In this document: positions 34,518-45,259 of the stretch, piece after piece
Layout: each line of letters starts with the position of its first letter
Position numbering within the stretch: position 1 is the stretch's first letter
The notes under the pieces: generated by a model
The model's input: the letters and a program-made list of their open reading frames with translations, nothing else
Told to the model about the DNA's origin: nothing
Database searches by the model: none
Source: Ahaetulla prasina
Taxonomy: Eukaryota; Chordata; Lepidosauria; Squamata; Colubridae
Assembly: GCF_028640845.1 (NCBI RefSeq)
Contig: NC_080540.1
Span: 262,107,958-262,171,957, forward strand
DNA length: 64,000 nucleotides
Reading direction: 5' to 3'
Translations under genes and position numbers: made by a program

Positions 34518-35279
34518 TGTGGTATCTGCTTCTCTTCATTTCCCTTAAATTTGCTTTATTTTCTCCCTGAAATATTCAGCAACTCTTCAGATTGTTTTCT
34601 CTTTTTGCATTGTTTCCATAATATGCAGCACTTCTTATTTAGCTTGAATGTTTTGTTGATCTGCAACATCTGATCTCCAGATTTTTTTCTTGATTTGATT
34701 TCCCTTTGTAATTAGCTTTGGATTTTCAAATGTTTTCACTGTTTTCTAGTTAGTTCTATTTCCTCACCTTCAAGATTGGGAATATGTCCTACTGTAGCTG
34801 ATGGATACTTCACTGGGGAAGCTTCCAGTTTGTTTGTTTCCATTTAATGGAAACAAGTGTTAATTCCATTAAAACTTTAAAGAAGGCTTCAACACTCTGC
34901 TGAAAATCATTTATTCATGGATGTTTGTCTATTATATCATGTGCTTGTTTGCTAAATATGTTTGTTAAATTTAGCAAATTTAATCTTAAAAATCCATTAA
35001 AATTTCCAGTTAACCCTGGAGTTGGATTCATTCATATCTTCAAAATTTAATCTTAAAAATCCATTAAAATTTCCAGTTAACCCTGGAGTTGGATTCATTC
35101 ATATCTTCAATCTTCTCACCTCCCAGCAAAATTCAGTTCCTCTTTATGGGAGTGTCATTTAGTTTGCATACATAAGATTGCTGGTTTATTAGGGCAAATT
35201 CTTTGCTTAGGTTTACTGCAATTTCTTTGTTGTGAGACCCTAATGACCAGTCATGAGATGACTTCACTATGACTTCACT
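34518..35279. other. Intergenic DNA with a 67-bp tandem duplication
   Basis: A block starting TTTAATCTTAAAAATCCATT at about 34978 repeats with a period of 67 bases and ends near 35108. The two copies are nearly identical, so the duplication is recent. Nothing else was recognised. Confidence 0.85.
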
Positions 35280-35453
35280 ATACTTGCTACCAGCCTGCCT
35301 TCCACTGAGGACCTGTATACTGCATAAGTCAAAAAGAGGACCTTGAAAATATTTATACACCCCTCACATCCTGGACATAAACTTTCAACTCCTACCCTCA
35401 AAATGATGCTACAGAGCACTGCACACCAGAACAACTAGACACAAGAACTAGAC

Positions 35454-36165
35454 ACAAGAACCAAAGCCCACTGCAACTACATCGTCAAAAAGGTTTTAAG
35501 AGTTGTAAACGTAATCTTGCGTTGCTTCTTCTCCAGAAAGATTACACTACTAACCAAAGCATACAAAACATTTGCTAGACCAGTTCTTGAATACAGCTCG
35601 CCTGTCTGGAACCCACACCTTATTTTGGACATTAATACAATTGAGCGCGTCCAGAAATATTTTACAAGAAGAGTTCTCCACTCCTCTGATCACAACAAAA
35701 TACCTTATGCCACCAGACTTGAAATCCTGGGTTTATAAAATTTAGAACTCCGCCACCTTTGGCACAACCTGAGTTTAACTCATAGAATCATCTGTTACAA
35801 TGTCCTTCCTGTTGAAGATTACTTCAGCTTCAACCGCAACAATACATGAGCACACAATAGATTTAAACTTAAAGTGAACCGCGCCAATCTTGATTGCATA
35901 AAATATGACTTCAGTAACAGAGTTGTTAATGCCTGGAATGCAGTACCTGACTCTGTGGTCTCTTCCCAAAATCCCCAAAGCTTTAACCAAAAACTATCTA
36001 CTATTGACCTCACCCCATTCCTAAGAGGTCTGTAAAGGGCGTGCATAAGAGCACCAGCGTGCCTACCGTTCCTGTCCTAGTGTTCCCTTTGATTGTATCA
36101 AACTTGTATAGTTATTTCATGCTTATGCTAATACATACTGTTGTGACAAATAAATAACTAAAGTT
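35454..36165 (+). mobile_element. CR1-type LINE inserted in the L2 copy
   Basis: A frame at 35517-35738 reads LRCFFSRKITLLTKAYKTF, ARPVLEYSSPVWNPHL and ERVQKYFTRRVL, the C-terminal part of a CR1/L3-type RT ORF. Its 3' end matches 11866-12285 and finishes GTGACAAATAAATAACTAA. TAGACACAAGAAC is repeated in tandem at the left junction (35428-35453), which may reflect the insertion event. Confidence 0.8.
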
Positions 36166-36490
36166 TCTTCCCGAAGGCCATCACTTTGCTAAACAAATAA
36201 TTCCCTCAACACTGTCAAACTATTTACTAAATCTGCACTACTATTAATCTTCTCCTCTTCTCATCGTTCCCATCACCCATCTCCTCCCACTTATGACTGT
36301 AACTTTGTTGCTTGTATCCTTATGATTTATATTGATATTGTTTCCTGATTGCTTATTTGTACCCTATGACTATCATTAAGTGTTGTACCTTAGAATTCTT
36401 GAGGAATGTATCTTTTCTTTAATGTACACTGAGAGCATACGCACCAAGACAAATTCCTTGTGTGTCCAATTACACTTGGCCAATAAAGAA

Positions 36491-36588
36491 TTCTGTTCTG
36501 TTCTGTTCTGTTCTGTTCTGTTCTGTTCTGTTCTATTCTATTCTATTCTATTCTATTCTATTCTATTCTATTCTATTCTATTCTATTC
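36491..36588 (+). repeat. (TTCTG)n then (TTCTA)n array at the L2 tail
   Basis: About 8-9 copies of TTCTG are followed by about 11 copies of TTCTA directly after the L2 3' end CCAATAAAGAATTC. The full-length L2 ends with only two or three units (about 41008), so the LINE tail seeded the array, which later expanded. TTCTA is a rotation of the reverse complement of AATAG. Confidence 0.95.
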
Positions 36589-36590
36589 GG

Positions 36591-36846
36591 CAGTGATGGC
36601 AAACCTTTTCAGCACCGAGTGCCCAAACTGGAACATGCGTGCATGCAGAAACCTGAAGACCAGCTGACCGGCACGTACAAGCCTGTTTTTTGGCCATTTT
36701 TTTTTTTTGGCCGTTTCAGATCATTTTGGGGCCGTTTTTGGGACCGTTTTTCAGGCACTCCTGCACCTGCGAAGACCAGCTGGCTGGCGCGCATGCCCAC
36801 CGAGAGGACTCTGAGTGCCACCTCTGTCATAGGTTCACCATCATGG
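36591..36846. mobile_element. hAT-type MITE, family B
   Basis: It opens CAGTGATGGCAAACC and ends GGTTCACCATCATGG, inverted copies. Flanks CTATTCGG and CTATAGGG agree at 6 of 8 bases. It landed at the edge of the pentanucleotide array. GTGCCCAAACTGGAACATGC and GAGTGCCACCTCTG are family B signatures. Confidence 0.75.
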
Positions 36847-36859
36847 CTATAGGGCCTTC

Positions 36860-37705
36860 ATTTGCAATAATTGAGCCATTATCTAATTAGGTGAGGGTCT
36901 TGGAGGGAAAAAGACCTTTCATTGTGGCTTGGCTTCCACTTCTGCCCTACTATTCTAGCCTCTGGCTCTAATCCTAATCAATATAACCACTTCTTCTGAG
37001 GACCATTTTAAGTATTTAAATAATAATAATAACAGTCCTCTTAATTATTCTATTCTTAAACATTATTCCAACAACATGCAGCATATACTCTCAGCTATAC
37101 TAACTGGCTGCAGTATAGTTGGGAGAGTTAAAATAAGTTTTTTGAGATAAGACACTTGGAGTTCCATGTTTTGTTTGCATTCTTTCTTATCGGCATGCCA
37201 CACTTCTGCAGTAAACTTAGCTGTAGCAGTCAAACCACAGTTGATAATGATGCTGTGTGCCTCAATTAAACAAAAAGCTTTTACTAAATATTTATAGAAT
37301 ACATTTTAAAATTACCACATGGAGCTAACTACATGCACCCCTCTGCATCATCATCTTACTGGAAATCCTGAAAGCCCTTCAAAATCATATGCAATACTGA
37401 ATTTCATATATCTAAACATTTTGTTAACCTAAAATGCATATTTAAAATCTGAGTAGTGTGAATCTTTTGGTAGTTACAAATCTACATAGCAACACTATAT
37501 ATGTTTTTGAAAAATATAGTACTGTAGACCCATAGGTTTTATTCTAGAGAATGTGACAAAGAATTGCAGGCTAGAAAATATAAATGTCTTAATTCTGTAT
37601 AGGCAATATCATCAACCATGGAATTCTTATGGACTGGATATAAAACAAGGTTAACTGGAATGGAACCAGTGATATAATAAGAGGTGAAGAGCTGAACAAA
37701 TATTT
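36860..37705. other. Intergenic DNA, nothing recognised
   Basis: AT-rich with no supported feature. It ends in a T-run that directly precedes the L2 element. Confidence 0.5.
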
Positions 37706-37724
37706 TTTTTTTTTCCCACCTAAG

Positions 37725-40700
37725 ATGGCGCCGACGAAGGCTGCCTCGGTGAAATGCTCTCTAATTGTTTCTTTATTTCTAATTGTTCTCTGTGACTCAC
37801 TACGGATTTCCTACTCACGAGACCATCTGCTAAAAATTAAGGAACATTTCTTTAAGGAGCAGCTTTCTTTAATCTCACCCCCGCCTGTCTTTACAAACAC
37901 GGAGGAGATTCTAACACAGGAGGAGGCAATTCCCACGGAGCCATGGATTACTAAAAAAACCAAACGACGGAAACGAAGGAAACGAGGTAAAAGATCTGGG
38001 ATCTTAATCAAGCTAAGAACTCGCACTAAAACTCCTCTGCCTTCAATTTTCCTAACAAATATACGCTCACTTGCAAATAAGATGGATGAAATACTCCTCT
38101 TAAACAAATACTATTCTGATTTTCGCAATTCAGCAGTCCTATGCTTCTCTGAAACCTGGTTAAATGAATCCATTGAAAATAGCAGCCTGAACATTCCAGG
38201 ATTTCAAATTGAACGATCAGACAGGGTTCCAGAAACATCTGGTAAAAAGAAAGGAGGAGGCTTATGCCTATATATTAATTCAACCTGGTGTCAAGATTTT
38301 AACATAATTTACAAATTCTGTGACAACAATTTAGAGACTCTAATTATCAATTGCAAACCTTACTATTCGCCTCGTGAATTTTCCTCATTTCTTCTAATTG
38401 CTGTTTATGTCCCACCACAAGCCTGTGTAAACGAGGCATTTATTTATTTATTTATTTATTCAAATTTATATACCGCCCTATCTCCCGAAGGACTCAGGGC
38501 ATTACGAACTCTAGCTGACCAAATCATGGAGGCTGAAGCCAAACACCCTGATTCACTGGCCATTGTTTTGGGAGATCTAAACAAGGCAAACTTAAGGAAA
38601 GAACTACCAAAATACTTTCAGCATGTCAATTGTCCCACCAGAGGCAAGAATACTCTAGACCACTGCTACACAACACTAAAAGATGCCTATCGGTCTTTAC
38701 CACGTGCAGCTGTAGGACACTCTGATCATTGCATGATTCACCTTGTACCTGCTTACAGGCAAAGACTTAAAGCCATAAAACCAATAATTAAATCAGTGAA
38801 AACCTGGACGGAGGAATCAGAATTAAAGCTACAGGCATGTTTTGACTGCACTGATTGGAATATTTTTAAAGATACCTCTGCAGACCTGGATGAACTCACA
38901 GATACTGTAACATCATATGTCAGCTTCTGTGAAGACCTATGTGTACCTACAAGGAACTTGCGAATACACAGTAATAACAAACCTTGGTTTACACCTAAAC
39001 TTAAGCAGCTACGACATTCCAAAGAGGAAGCCTACAGAAAAGGTGATAAAATGCTGTACAATCAGGCCAGAAATGCACTAACAAGGGAGATAAGAGCAGC
39101 AAAAAGAAGCTACTCTGAAAAGCTAAAGAATCAATTTTCAGCAAATGAACCAGCAAACATGTGGAAAACTCTTAAAAATATCACCGGCTATGGCAAACCT
39201 CCTTCCCAGGCTGAAGGTAATCAACAACTGGCAGATGACCTGAATGAGTTTTACTGCAGGTTTGAAAGGAAACTACAGCCACCTATCTCCACAACCCCCA
39301 TCTCAGACACAGCAACAACAGCCAAGCCTCCTACAACTGACCCCATTTCATTGGGTTCACAACCCCTAGTGATCACAGAAAAGGAAGTGCAGGACCTATT
39401 TCACAGACAAAAGCCAGGAAAAGCGCCAGGCCCAGACAAGATAACTCCTTCTTGCTTAAAAGTCTGTGCTGACCAATTGGCGCCCATCTTCACCCATATT
39501 TTCAATAAATCACTAGAGATGTGCTATGTTCCTTCTTGCTTCAAACGCTCTACCATCATCCCAGTGCCAAAGAAGCCCACCATCAAGGAACTAAATGACT
39601 ACAGACCAGTTGCTCTAACATCTGTAGTCATGAAAACCTTTGAAAGGCTAGTGCTTTCCTACCTGAAAACCATCACGAATCCGCTTTTAGACCCCTTGCA
39701 ATTTGCATACCGAGCAAATAGATCAACAGATGATGCTGTTAATATGGCTCTGCACTACATCCTACAACATCTTGAGTCTCCAAAGACCTATGCAAGGGTC
39801 CTTTTTGTAGACTTTAGTTCAGCATTCAATACCATCATTCCAGACATTCTTCTAACTAAGCTAAACCAGCTACAGGTACCGGAACAGACTTGTAAGTGGA
39901 TCACAAGCTTCCTAACAAACAGGAAGCAGCAGGTGAAGCTAAGCAAGATCACATCAAATACCTGTACAATTAGCACAGGGGCCCCCCAAGGCTGTGTGCT
40001 CTCCCCACTTCTCTTCTCTCTGTATACCAATGACTGCATCTCCAATGATCCATTTGTTAAGCTACTGAAGTTCGCAGATGACACAACAGTGATTGGTCTC
40101 ATTCGAGACAATGACGAATCCGCATATAGACGAGAGGTCGAACGACTAGCCTTGTGGTGCAACCAAAACAATCTGGAACTGAACACACTCAAAACCGTAG
40201 AAATGGTGGTAGATTTTAGGAAAAACCTTCCATACTTCCACCTCTCACAATACTTGACAACACAGTATCAACAGTAGAAACCTTCAAATTTCTGGGTTCT
40301 ATCATATCGCAAGATCTCAAATGGACAGCTAACATCAAAACATCATTAAAAAAGGACAACAAAGAATGTTCTTTCTGCGCCAACTCAGTAAGCTCAAACT
40401 GCCCAAGGAGCTGCTGATCCAGTTCTACAGAGGAATTATTGAGTCTGTCATTTGCACCTCTATAACTGTCTGGTTCGGTTCTGCAACCCAACAAGAAAAA
40501 CACAGACTTCAGAGGATAATTAGAACTGCAGAAAAAATAATTGCTACCAACTTGCCTTCCATTGAGGACCTGTATACTGCACGAATCAAGAAGAGAGCCG
40601 TGAAAATATTTGCAGATCCCTCGCATCCTGGACATAAACTGTTTCAACTCCTACCCTCAAAACGACGCTATAGAGCACTGCACACCAGAACAACTAGACA

Positions 40701-40746
40701 CAAGAACAGTTTTTTCCCGAAGGCCATCACTCTGCTAAACAAATAA
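37725..40746 (+). pseudogene. L2 LINE endonuclease/reverse transcriptase ORF
   Basis: An 850-codon frame from ATG 37725 to 40277 is open. A hydrophobic, signal-like N-terminus (CSLIVSLFLIVLCDSL) precedes a basic stretch (KKTKRRKRRKRGKR). The apurinic-type endonuclease follows: LTNIRSLANKMDE, GGGLCLYI, GDLN (D284) and SDH (333-335). RT motifs are GKAPGPDKI, VDFSSAFNTI (D696), GAPQGCVLSP (from 752) and FADD (783-786). A one-base loss near 40225 and another in an A-run near 40350 shift the frame. The remaining C-terminus is open at 40366-40746 (FLRQLSKLKLPKELLIQFYR to SFFPKAITLLNK). The catalytic residues listed are intact. L2 proteins nick target DNA and copy the element RNA there. Confidence 0.9.
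38441..38503 (-). repeat. 63-bp in-frame SINE-tail insertion in the L2 ORF
   Basis: GGCATT occurs at 38435-38440 and again at 38498-38503. Between them are an ATTT repeat and CAAATTTATATACCGCCCTA, the same 3' module as 3506-3655. Removing one copy of GGCATT plus the insert joins the endonuclease codons as VNEALRTLADQIM. The insert adds 21 residues without a stop. Confidence 0.85.
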
Positions 40747-41029
40747 TTCCCTCAACACTGTCAGACTATTTACTGAATCTGCACTACTATTAATCGTTTC
40801 ATAGTTCCCATCACCAATCTCTTTCCACTTATGACTGTATGACTATAACTTGTTGCTGGCAATCCTTATGATTTATATTGATATATTGATCATCAATTGT
40901 GTTGTAAATGTTGTACCTTGATGAACGTATCTTTTCTTTTATGTACACTGAGAGCATATGCACCAAGACAAATTCCTTGTGTGTCCAATCACACTTGGCC
41001 AATAAAATTCTATTCTATTCCTAGTTCTC

Positions 41030-41534
41030 AATCATTCAAACCTAGTAAGTGTGAGCCAGATTTTTCTCCCTCTTCATCTGTTTCAAAATCATCATTTACC
41101 TAACATTTAATAAACATGCTCAAAATTAATTCCATCTACTGCTGGCAATGTGGTAACAGTGTCATATCTATTCATAGTTGGAGAGCTGTCAGCATTTATC
41201 AAGCAACACCAATATTTCTCAGTCTGTTATTTTCTTTTCCTCCCTATCACTACCTGGTACTTTCCACATATTCTAGGCCTTTTTCTTCCCATAACCTGTC
41301 AACTGTTAGTACTACTTCTGGGTCAGGAGCACCAAGGCACTTCCATGGTGAAAGGATTAGCCAGTGACATCACCATTGCCCAGAGGATGCCTAGTTGGGG
41401 ACTTCTCTCATGTCCCTGCCATCTGCTAACAGCAATGGATGCCTTGATGCCCTCCCGTTCAATTATAGGTCTTAGAATCTCCAAGCCAGGCTGGCCAATA
41501 ATGCCGAACACACTAAAAGATAGTTGGTTGCAAG
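41030..41534. other. Intergenic DNA, nothing recognised
   Basis: No domain-bearing frame and no repeat end recognised. Confidence 0.45.
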
Positions 41535-42120
41535 TGTCAACATGTTGAAAGTGTAAGAAAACTCATGGAACATATTACCACTTATAGTGGATGTGCCCGG
41601 TGGCCAAAATATTTGGGTAAATATAAAGAAATGGCTAGAAAAAATAATAGAACAACCAACTGAAAGAAAGCCAGAAACATTTTTATTAGAAATATTCAGG
41701 AGAACATACACCAAAGAAATAAAATATCTGATTTTACACATCATAACAGCTGCACGAATAACATATGCACAAAATTGGAAACAGGAAAGGACACCAACAG
41801 GTGAAGAAGTGATAGAAAAAGTTTTAGAATGTGCCGATGGACAAATTAACAAAAGAAATTAAAGAAAAAGAAGAGACAGATTATTACATAATTTGGAACA
41901 AATGGTATAAATGGCTTGAGACTAGAAATAAAGAATAATATATACAGGGGAGAATCTAAAATGTAAAATATGTATATAACAAATATATAGAAATGTATAA
42001 AAGTAAGACCATTATAGTTAGAAAATACAATATAACCAAAGAAAAAGGGACAATGAAGAAAATAAAACAGTAAGAGAGATGGGGGGAAAGACAACCTTTA
42101 AGAAACATTGGTTAAAAAGA
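41535..42120 (+). pseudogene. L1 ORF2 C-terminal fragment
   Basis: A conceptual reading near 41545 gives CKKTHGTYYHL, then across a frame break KKWLEKIIEQPTERKPETFL and KEIKYLILHIITAARITYAQ. This is the same C-terminal region as in the 15195-16570 L1, from another subfamily. An A-rich 3' region follows to about 42100. No target duplication was seen. Confidence 0.75.
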
Positions 42121-43149
42121 GGATATATTTATATGTTGTATGTCTAATAATGGACCACAACAGAAGTACCAACACCATTGTCTTCCCCTTGCATACATTC
42201 ATACATTTCTCTATTCAGCTGTGCTCAAGACAACTTCTTGAGGGTGATGTCTCTTCTTTAATACGCCTTCCATTATCCATCCTGTCACCTCTATACTTGG
42301 GAATGGTATAAGGGTCAGAACTGTGAATATTTCAGCTTAAGGCCAATACAAAAAAAGTCCTGTGTTTTTCACATAATAAATACATACCTGAAAAACTGAA
42401 AAGTAGATTTGCCTGAAGTGCTGTATTTTTGTTGGCCTGTAGGTGTTGTTGTAGAACAATATTCTCTTTATTAATCTTAGATACAGTATTTTCAAAATTC
42501 CAAATGTAGATGAAAGATTCATTAAATTTGGTCAGGTGATTAAAGATAAACAGTTCTATGGTAAAAAGACAATTGACAGATATTTTACCCGTGATTAGTT
42601 TCATATTCAGTTCCTCCCAGGAATTATATTGTGTAAATTGCCTTTTAATTTGCACATTTAATTTCATTTCCTTTTGTGGGGGAATCTTTTTTTCCCCATC
42701 TGTCACTGGGGAGCAAATCACTATTCCAAACTGACAGAATCACTTTTCTTTTAGACTAAAAGCTATGCACCATCCTAGGAATGTGCTTTCTACTGAAGGT
42801 CACTCTAGCTATTACTTCCTCCCCGAAATGCTGTTATCAAAAGGTAGATCAGGCCTCTCAGCTATTTTAGTCAGAAAAAAAGCAAACTAGTTTGAACACT
42901 TGATAGTTTTATTTTGTTCCGAATATACAAAGCTATGATCCTAACCTGAAGAAGTTATCTAAGTGGCTAATGAAGTATCTGAAAATGAAAAATCAAACTC
43001 AGAAGATTCATGTAACGCAATACTTCAATCTTGATATATTCTCTACCGTCATTTACCTGTCATTGTGCAGGAATCTACATTAAAACATTTCAGGCTTTCC
43101 TGCCTCCTCTTGAATAGAACCAATAATGGAAAACTACTACTTCTTAGGT
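42121..43149. other. Intergenic DNA, nothing recognised
   Basis: No supported gene or repeat. Confidence 0.5.
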
Positions 43150-43157
43150 AATTGGTG

Positions 43158-43523
43158 CAGTTGTGAAATACACTTACCTTCGCTACCGGATCGGAAATGT
43201 GAGTGTGCCAGTGGTGGGTTGCCCCCGGTTCGGTCTGGTTCTTGCGAACCAGTAGTAAAACCGGGGGCTGGCTCTGCCCACCCACCCGGATGTCGTCATA
43301 GATGATCTGCGCATGCGCGATCCCATTGCAAACCGGTAGTAGAGGTAAGTAGAACCCACCCCTGGAGTGCATGCGCCTCTTCTGTGCATGCGCAGAGCCT
43401 TCTGGGCAAGCACAGAGGGTCAAAAACAGGGCGTAATGATGTCCTGGCGGGTGGGCGCAGCCTCCTGCCACCGGCCCTACTGGCTCGCACAAACCAGATA
43501 GATCCGGTCGGATTTCACTGCTG
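43158..43523. mobile_element. Family A MITE holding another family A MITE
   Basis: It opens CAGTTGTGAAATACACTTACC and ends GGATTTCACTGCTG. Flanks AATTGGTG (43150-43157) and AATTGGTC (43524-43531) agree at 7 of 8 bases. The inner copy is at 43209-43364. Interior CTTCGCTACCGGATCGG and GGTGGGCGCAGCCTCC match the copies at 2315 and 30868. Confidence 0.85.
43209..43364. mobile_element. Inner family A MITE
   Basis: It starts CAGTGGTGGGTTGCCCCCGG and ends GTAGAACCCACCCCTG. The flanks GAGTGTGC and GAGTGCAT share the first five bases, so the duplication has diverged. It is close in structure to the 171-bp copy at 23136-23306. Confidence 0.8.
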
Positions 43524-43531
43524 AATTGGTC

Positions 43532-44535
43532 CCACCATCAAGCTGATCTTTCCACTAGTAAGGTTTTTATAAGCTTCCGCAGAAATCTACTTTTCAAAAA
43601 AATAAATGTATGATTCTGTAGCTGCACTCTAGAATGAGTGAGAAGAGTTTCTGACCTTCTTTTAGGTGACATCCTCTCAGATGGTTAAAAAGTACCCTTA
43701 TATCACTTCTTAGTTTCCATTTTTCAAAATCAAATACACTCAATTTCTTCAACCTTTTCTCACAGAACTTGGTTTCCAGCCCCATGAACAACTTTGTGGC
43801 CTTCTCTAAACTTATTCCATTTTTTATGAATCCTTTTTAAATGTGTGATATCCAGAACTGGACATAATGCTCAAGATGAAGTTCAACCAAAGCAGAGTAA
43901 AATGTAATTATGATTTTCTACAATTGGAATATTATAATTACAATCATTGTATTTAACTTGTTTATAAAGTTTATATACCCAAAAAAAACAGAGAATCTAA
44001 TAATAAAAATGTACAGCAACATCACATTGTTGATTCATTGTTTGCAATCAACTATTTACCCACAATCTTTTTTTTATTTATTGAATTTATAAGCCGCCTA
44101 TCTTCTGGTTCGAAATAATTCTGAGCAACTAATATAAGTAGTATTAGAAAGTCAGGTATCCTATATCTGTGCACCTGATTTTTCTCTCCTAAATGAAGCA
44201 CATATAAAACTGCAGAAATAGCTATAATCATATGAACATAATTTGAAAATCTTGGACGGAACCTCAACGTTAACAATAAATGGTTTTATGTTTCCACATG
44301 TATCAGGGGAAAGGTACAATTGTCACTGGACTTGATGGCCCTGTATATCACTAGATGGAAAGTGACATCCATTGGAGATTGATGGGACTGAAAGTCACTG
44401 GATTTGGAATCCTTGCTTCTAGAAGAACACCAAACTTCATGAACCAATGAATCCAACTAACATAACATTTGTTTCAATTCTCCTAACAGTGGATTACAAA
44501 CCCTTTGAATTTGTTCTTTGATTCATCAACTAGTC
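43532..44535. other. Intergenic DNA with a SINE tail fragment
   Basis: TTTTATTTATTGAATTTATA followed by AGCCGCCTATC at about 44066-44115 is a short minus-strand retroposon 3' end. Nothing else was recognised. Confidence 0.5.
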
Positions 44536-44543
44536 TTCTATTC

Positions 44544-44652
44544 CAGGGGTCTCCAACCTTGGCAACTTTAAGACTTGTGGACCAAAGCTGGCTGAGGAAT
44601 TCTGGGAGTTGACATCCACAAGTCTTAAAGTTGCCAAGGTTGGAGACCCCTG
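44544..44652. mobile_element. Palindromic 109-bp hAT MITE
   Basis: The left arm CAGGGGTCTCCAACCTTGGC and the right arm GCCAAGGTTGGAGACCCCTG are exact reverse complements, and the complementarity continues inward through AACTTTAAGACTTGTGGA. TTCTATTC is duplicated exactly at 44536-44543 and 44653-44660. The whole element could fold as one hairpin. Confidence 0.95.
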
Positions 44653-44974
44653 TTCTATTCTGTGGTGTCTCTTTTTTTCTCCTAAATGCTCAGAACCTGT
44701 TTCAGAATGTCAAAACCATATGAGTTCAAGTACTGCAGAATATGTGCTACATTCCCCTTTGTTTTCACTTTATGTTTCTCTTGAAGAATTTCTTTTTTCT
44801 AAAAATAAAAAAAATCAATCTTACTTTATCCTGCCTTAGTAACTAAAAAGAGGTCATTTCCTGATTCAGTTGTTTGACTTTTTCTTTAAGTACTGCTATG
44901 ACCTTGAATTTGCCACAAAAATAACCCAGGTTTTCTAGTAGAAAACAAACACTCCAGTAAAGCAAGATAGAATA

Positions 44975-45250
44975 AGCCATGGTGGCACAGCAGTTAGAAT
45001 GCAGAATTGCAGGCTAATTCTGCTGACTGTTGACTGCCAGAAGTCAACCTGTTAACCTTGAGCCAGTGAGACTTGAATTGCTGAATGCCAGTAGTTCAGG
45101 TCTTGAGCAAGGTTAACTCAGCCTTCCATCCTTCTGAGGTCGATAAAATGAGGACCCAGATTGTTGGGGGCAATACAGTATACTGACTCTGTAAACTACT
45201 TAGGATTGTAAAGCACTATGAAATGGTATATAAGTCTTAAGTACTTGCTA
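44975..45250 (+). repeat. tRNA-derived SINE with an internal duplication
   Basis: It opens AGCCATGGTGGCACAGCAGT with a tRNA-like head, continues CCTTCCATCCTTCTGAGG and ends ATGGTATATAAGTCTTAAGT. Two overlapping copies of the AACCTTGAGC / TTGAGCAAGGTTAACTCAG segment suggest a local rearrangement. Confidence 0.75.
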
Positions 45251-45259
45251 TAAGTACTG

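Larger units (their letters stand above)
35280..36590 (+). mobile_element. 5'-truncated L2-type LINE, split by CR1
   Basis: The parts at 35280-35453 and 36166-36590 align with 40545-40705 and 40706-41020 of the longer L2 copy. Shared stretches include GAGGACCTGTATACTGCA, GCACACCAGAACAACTAGAC and TTCCCGAAGGCCATCACT. It ends in a long pentanucleotide array. A CR1 copy interrupts it. Confidence 0.85.
37711..41022 (+). mobile_element. Near-complete L2-type LINE
   Basis: The element runs from a short 5' leader to a 3' end with CACTTGGCCAATAAAATTC and two TTCTA-type units. It carries endonuclease, RT and the C-terminal region. AAGATGGCGCC at 37722-37732 resembles a YY1 site and contains the first ATG. 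Damage is light: two single-base frameshifts and one 63-bp in-frame insert. No target duplication was seen. Confidence 0.9.

Noticed and set aside
41972..42094. Phe/Tyr-rich minus-strand frame
   Set aside because: It is the reverse of the A-rich L1 3' region.
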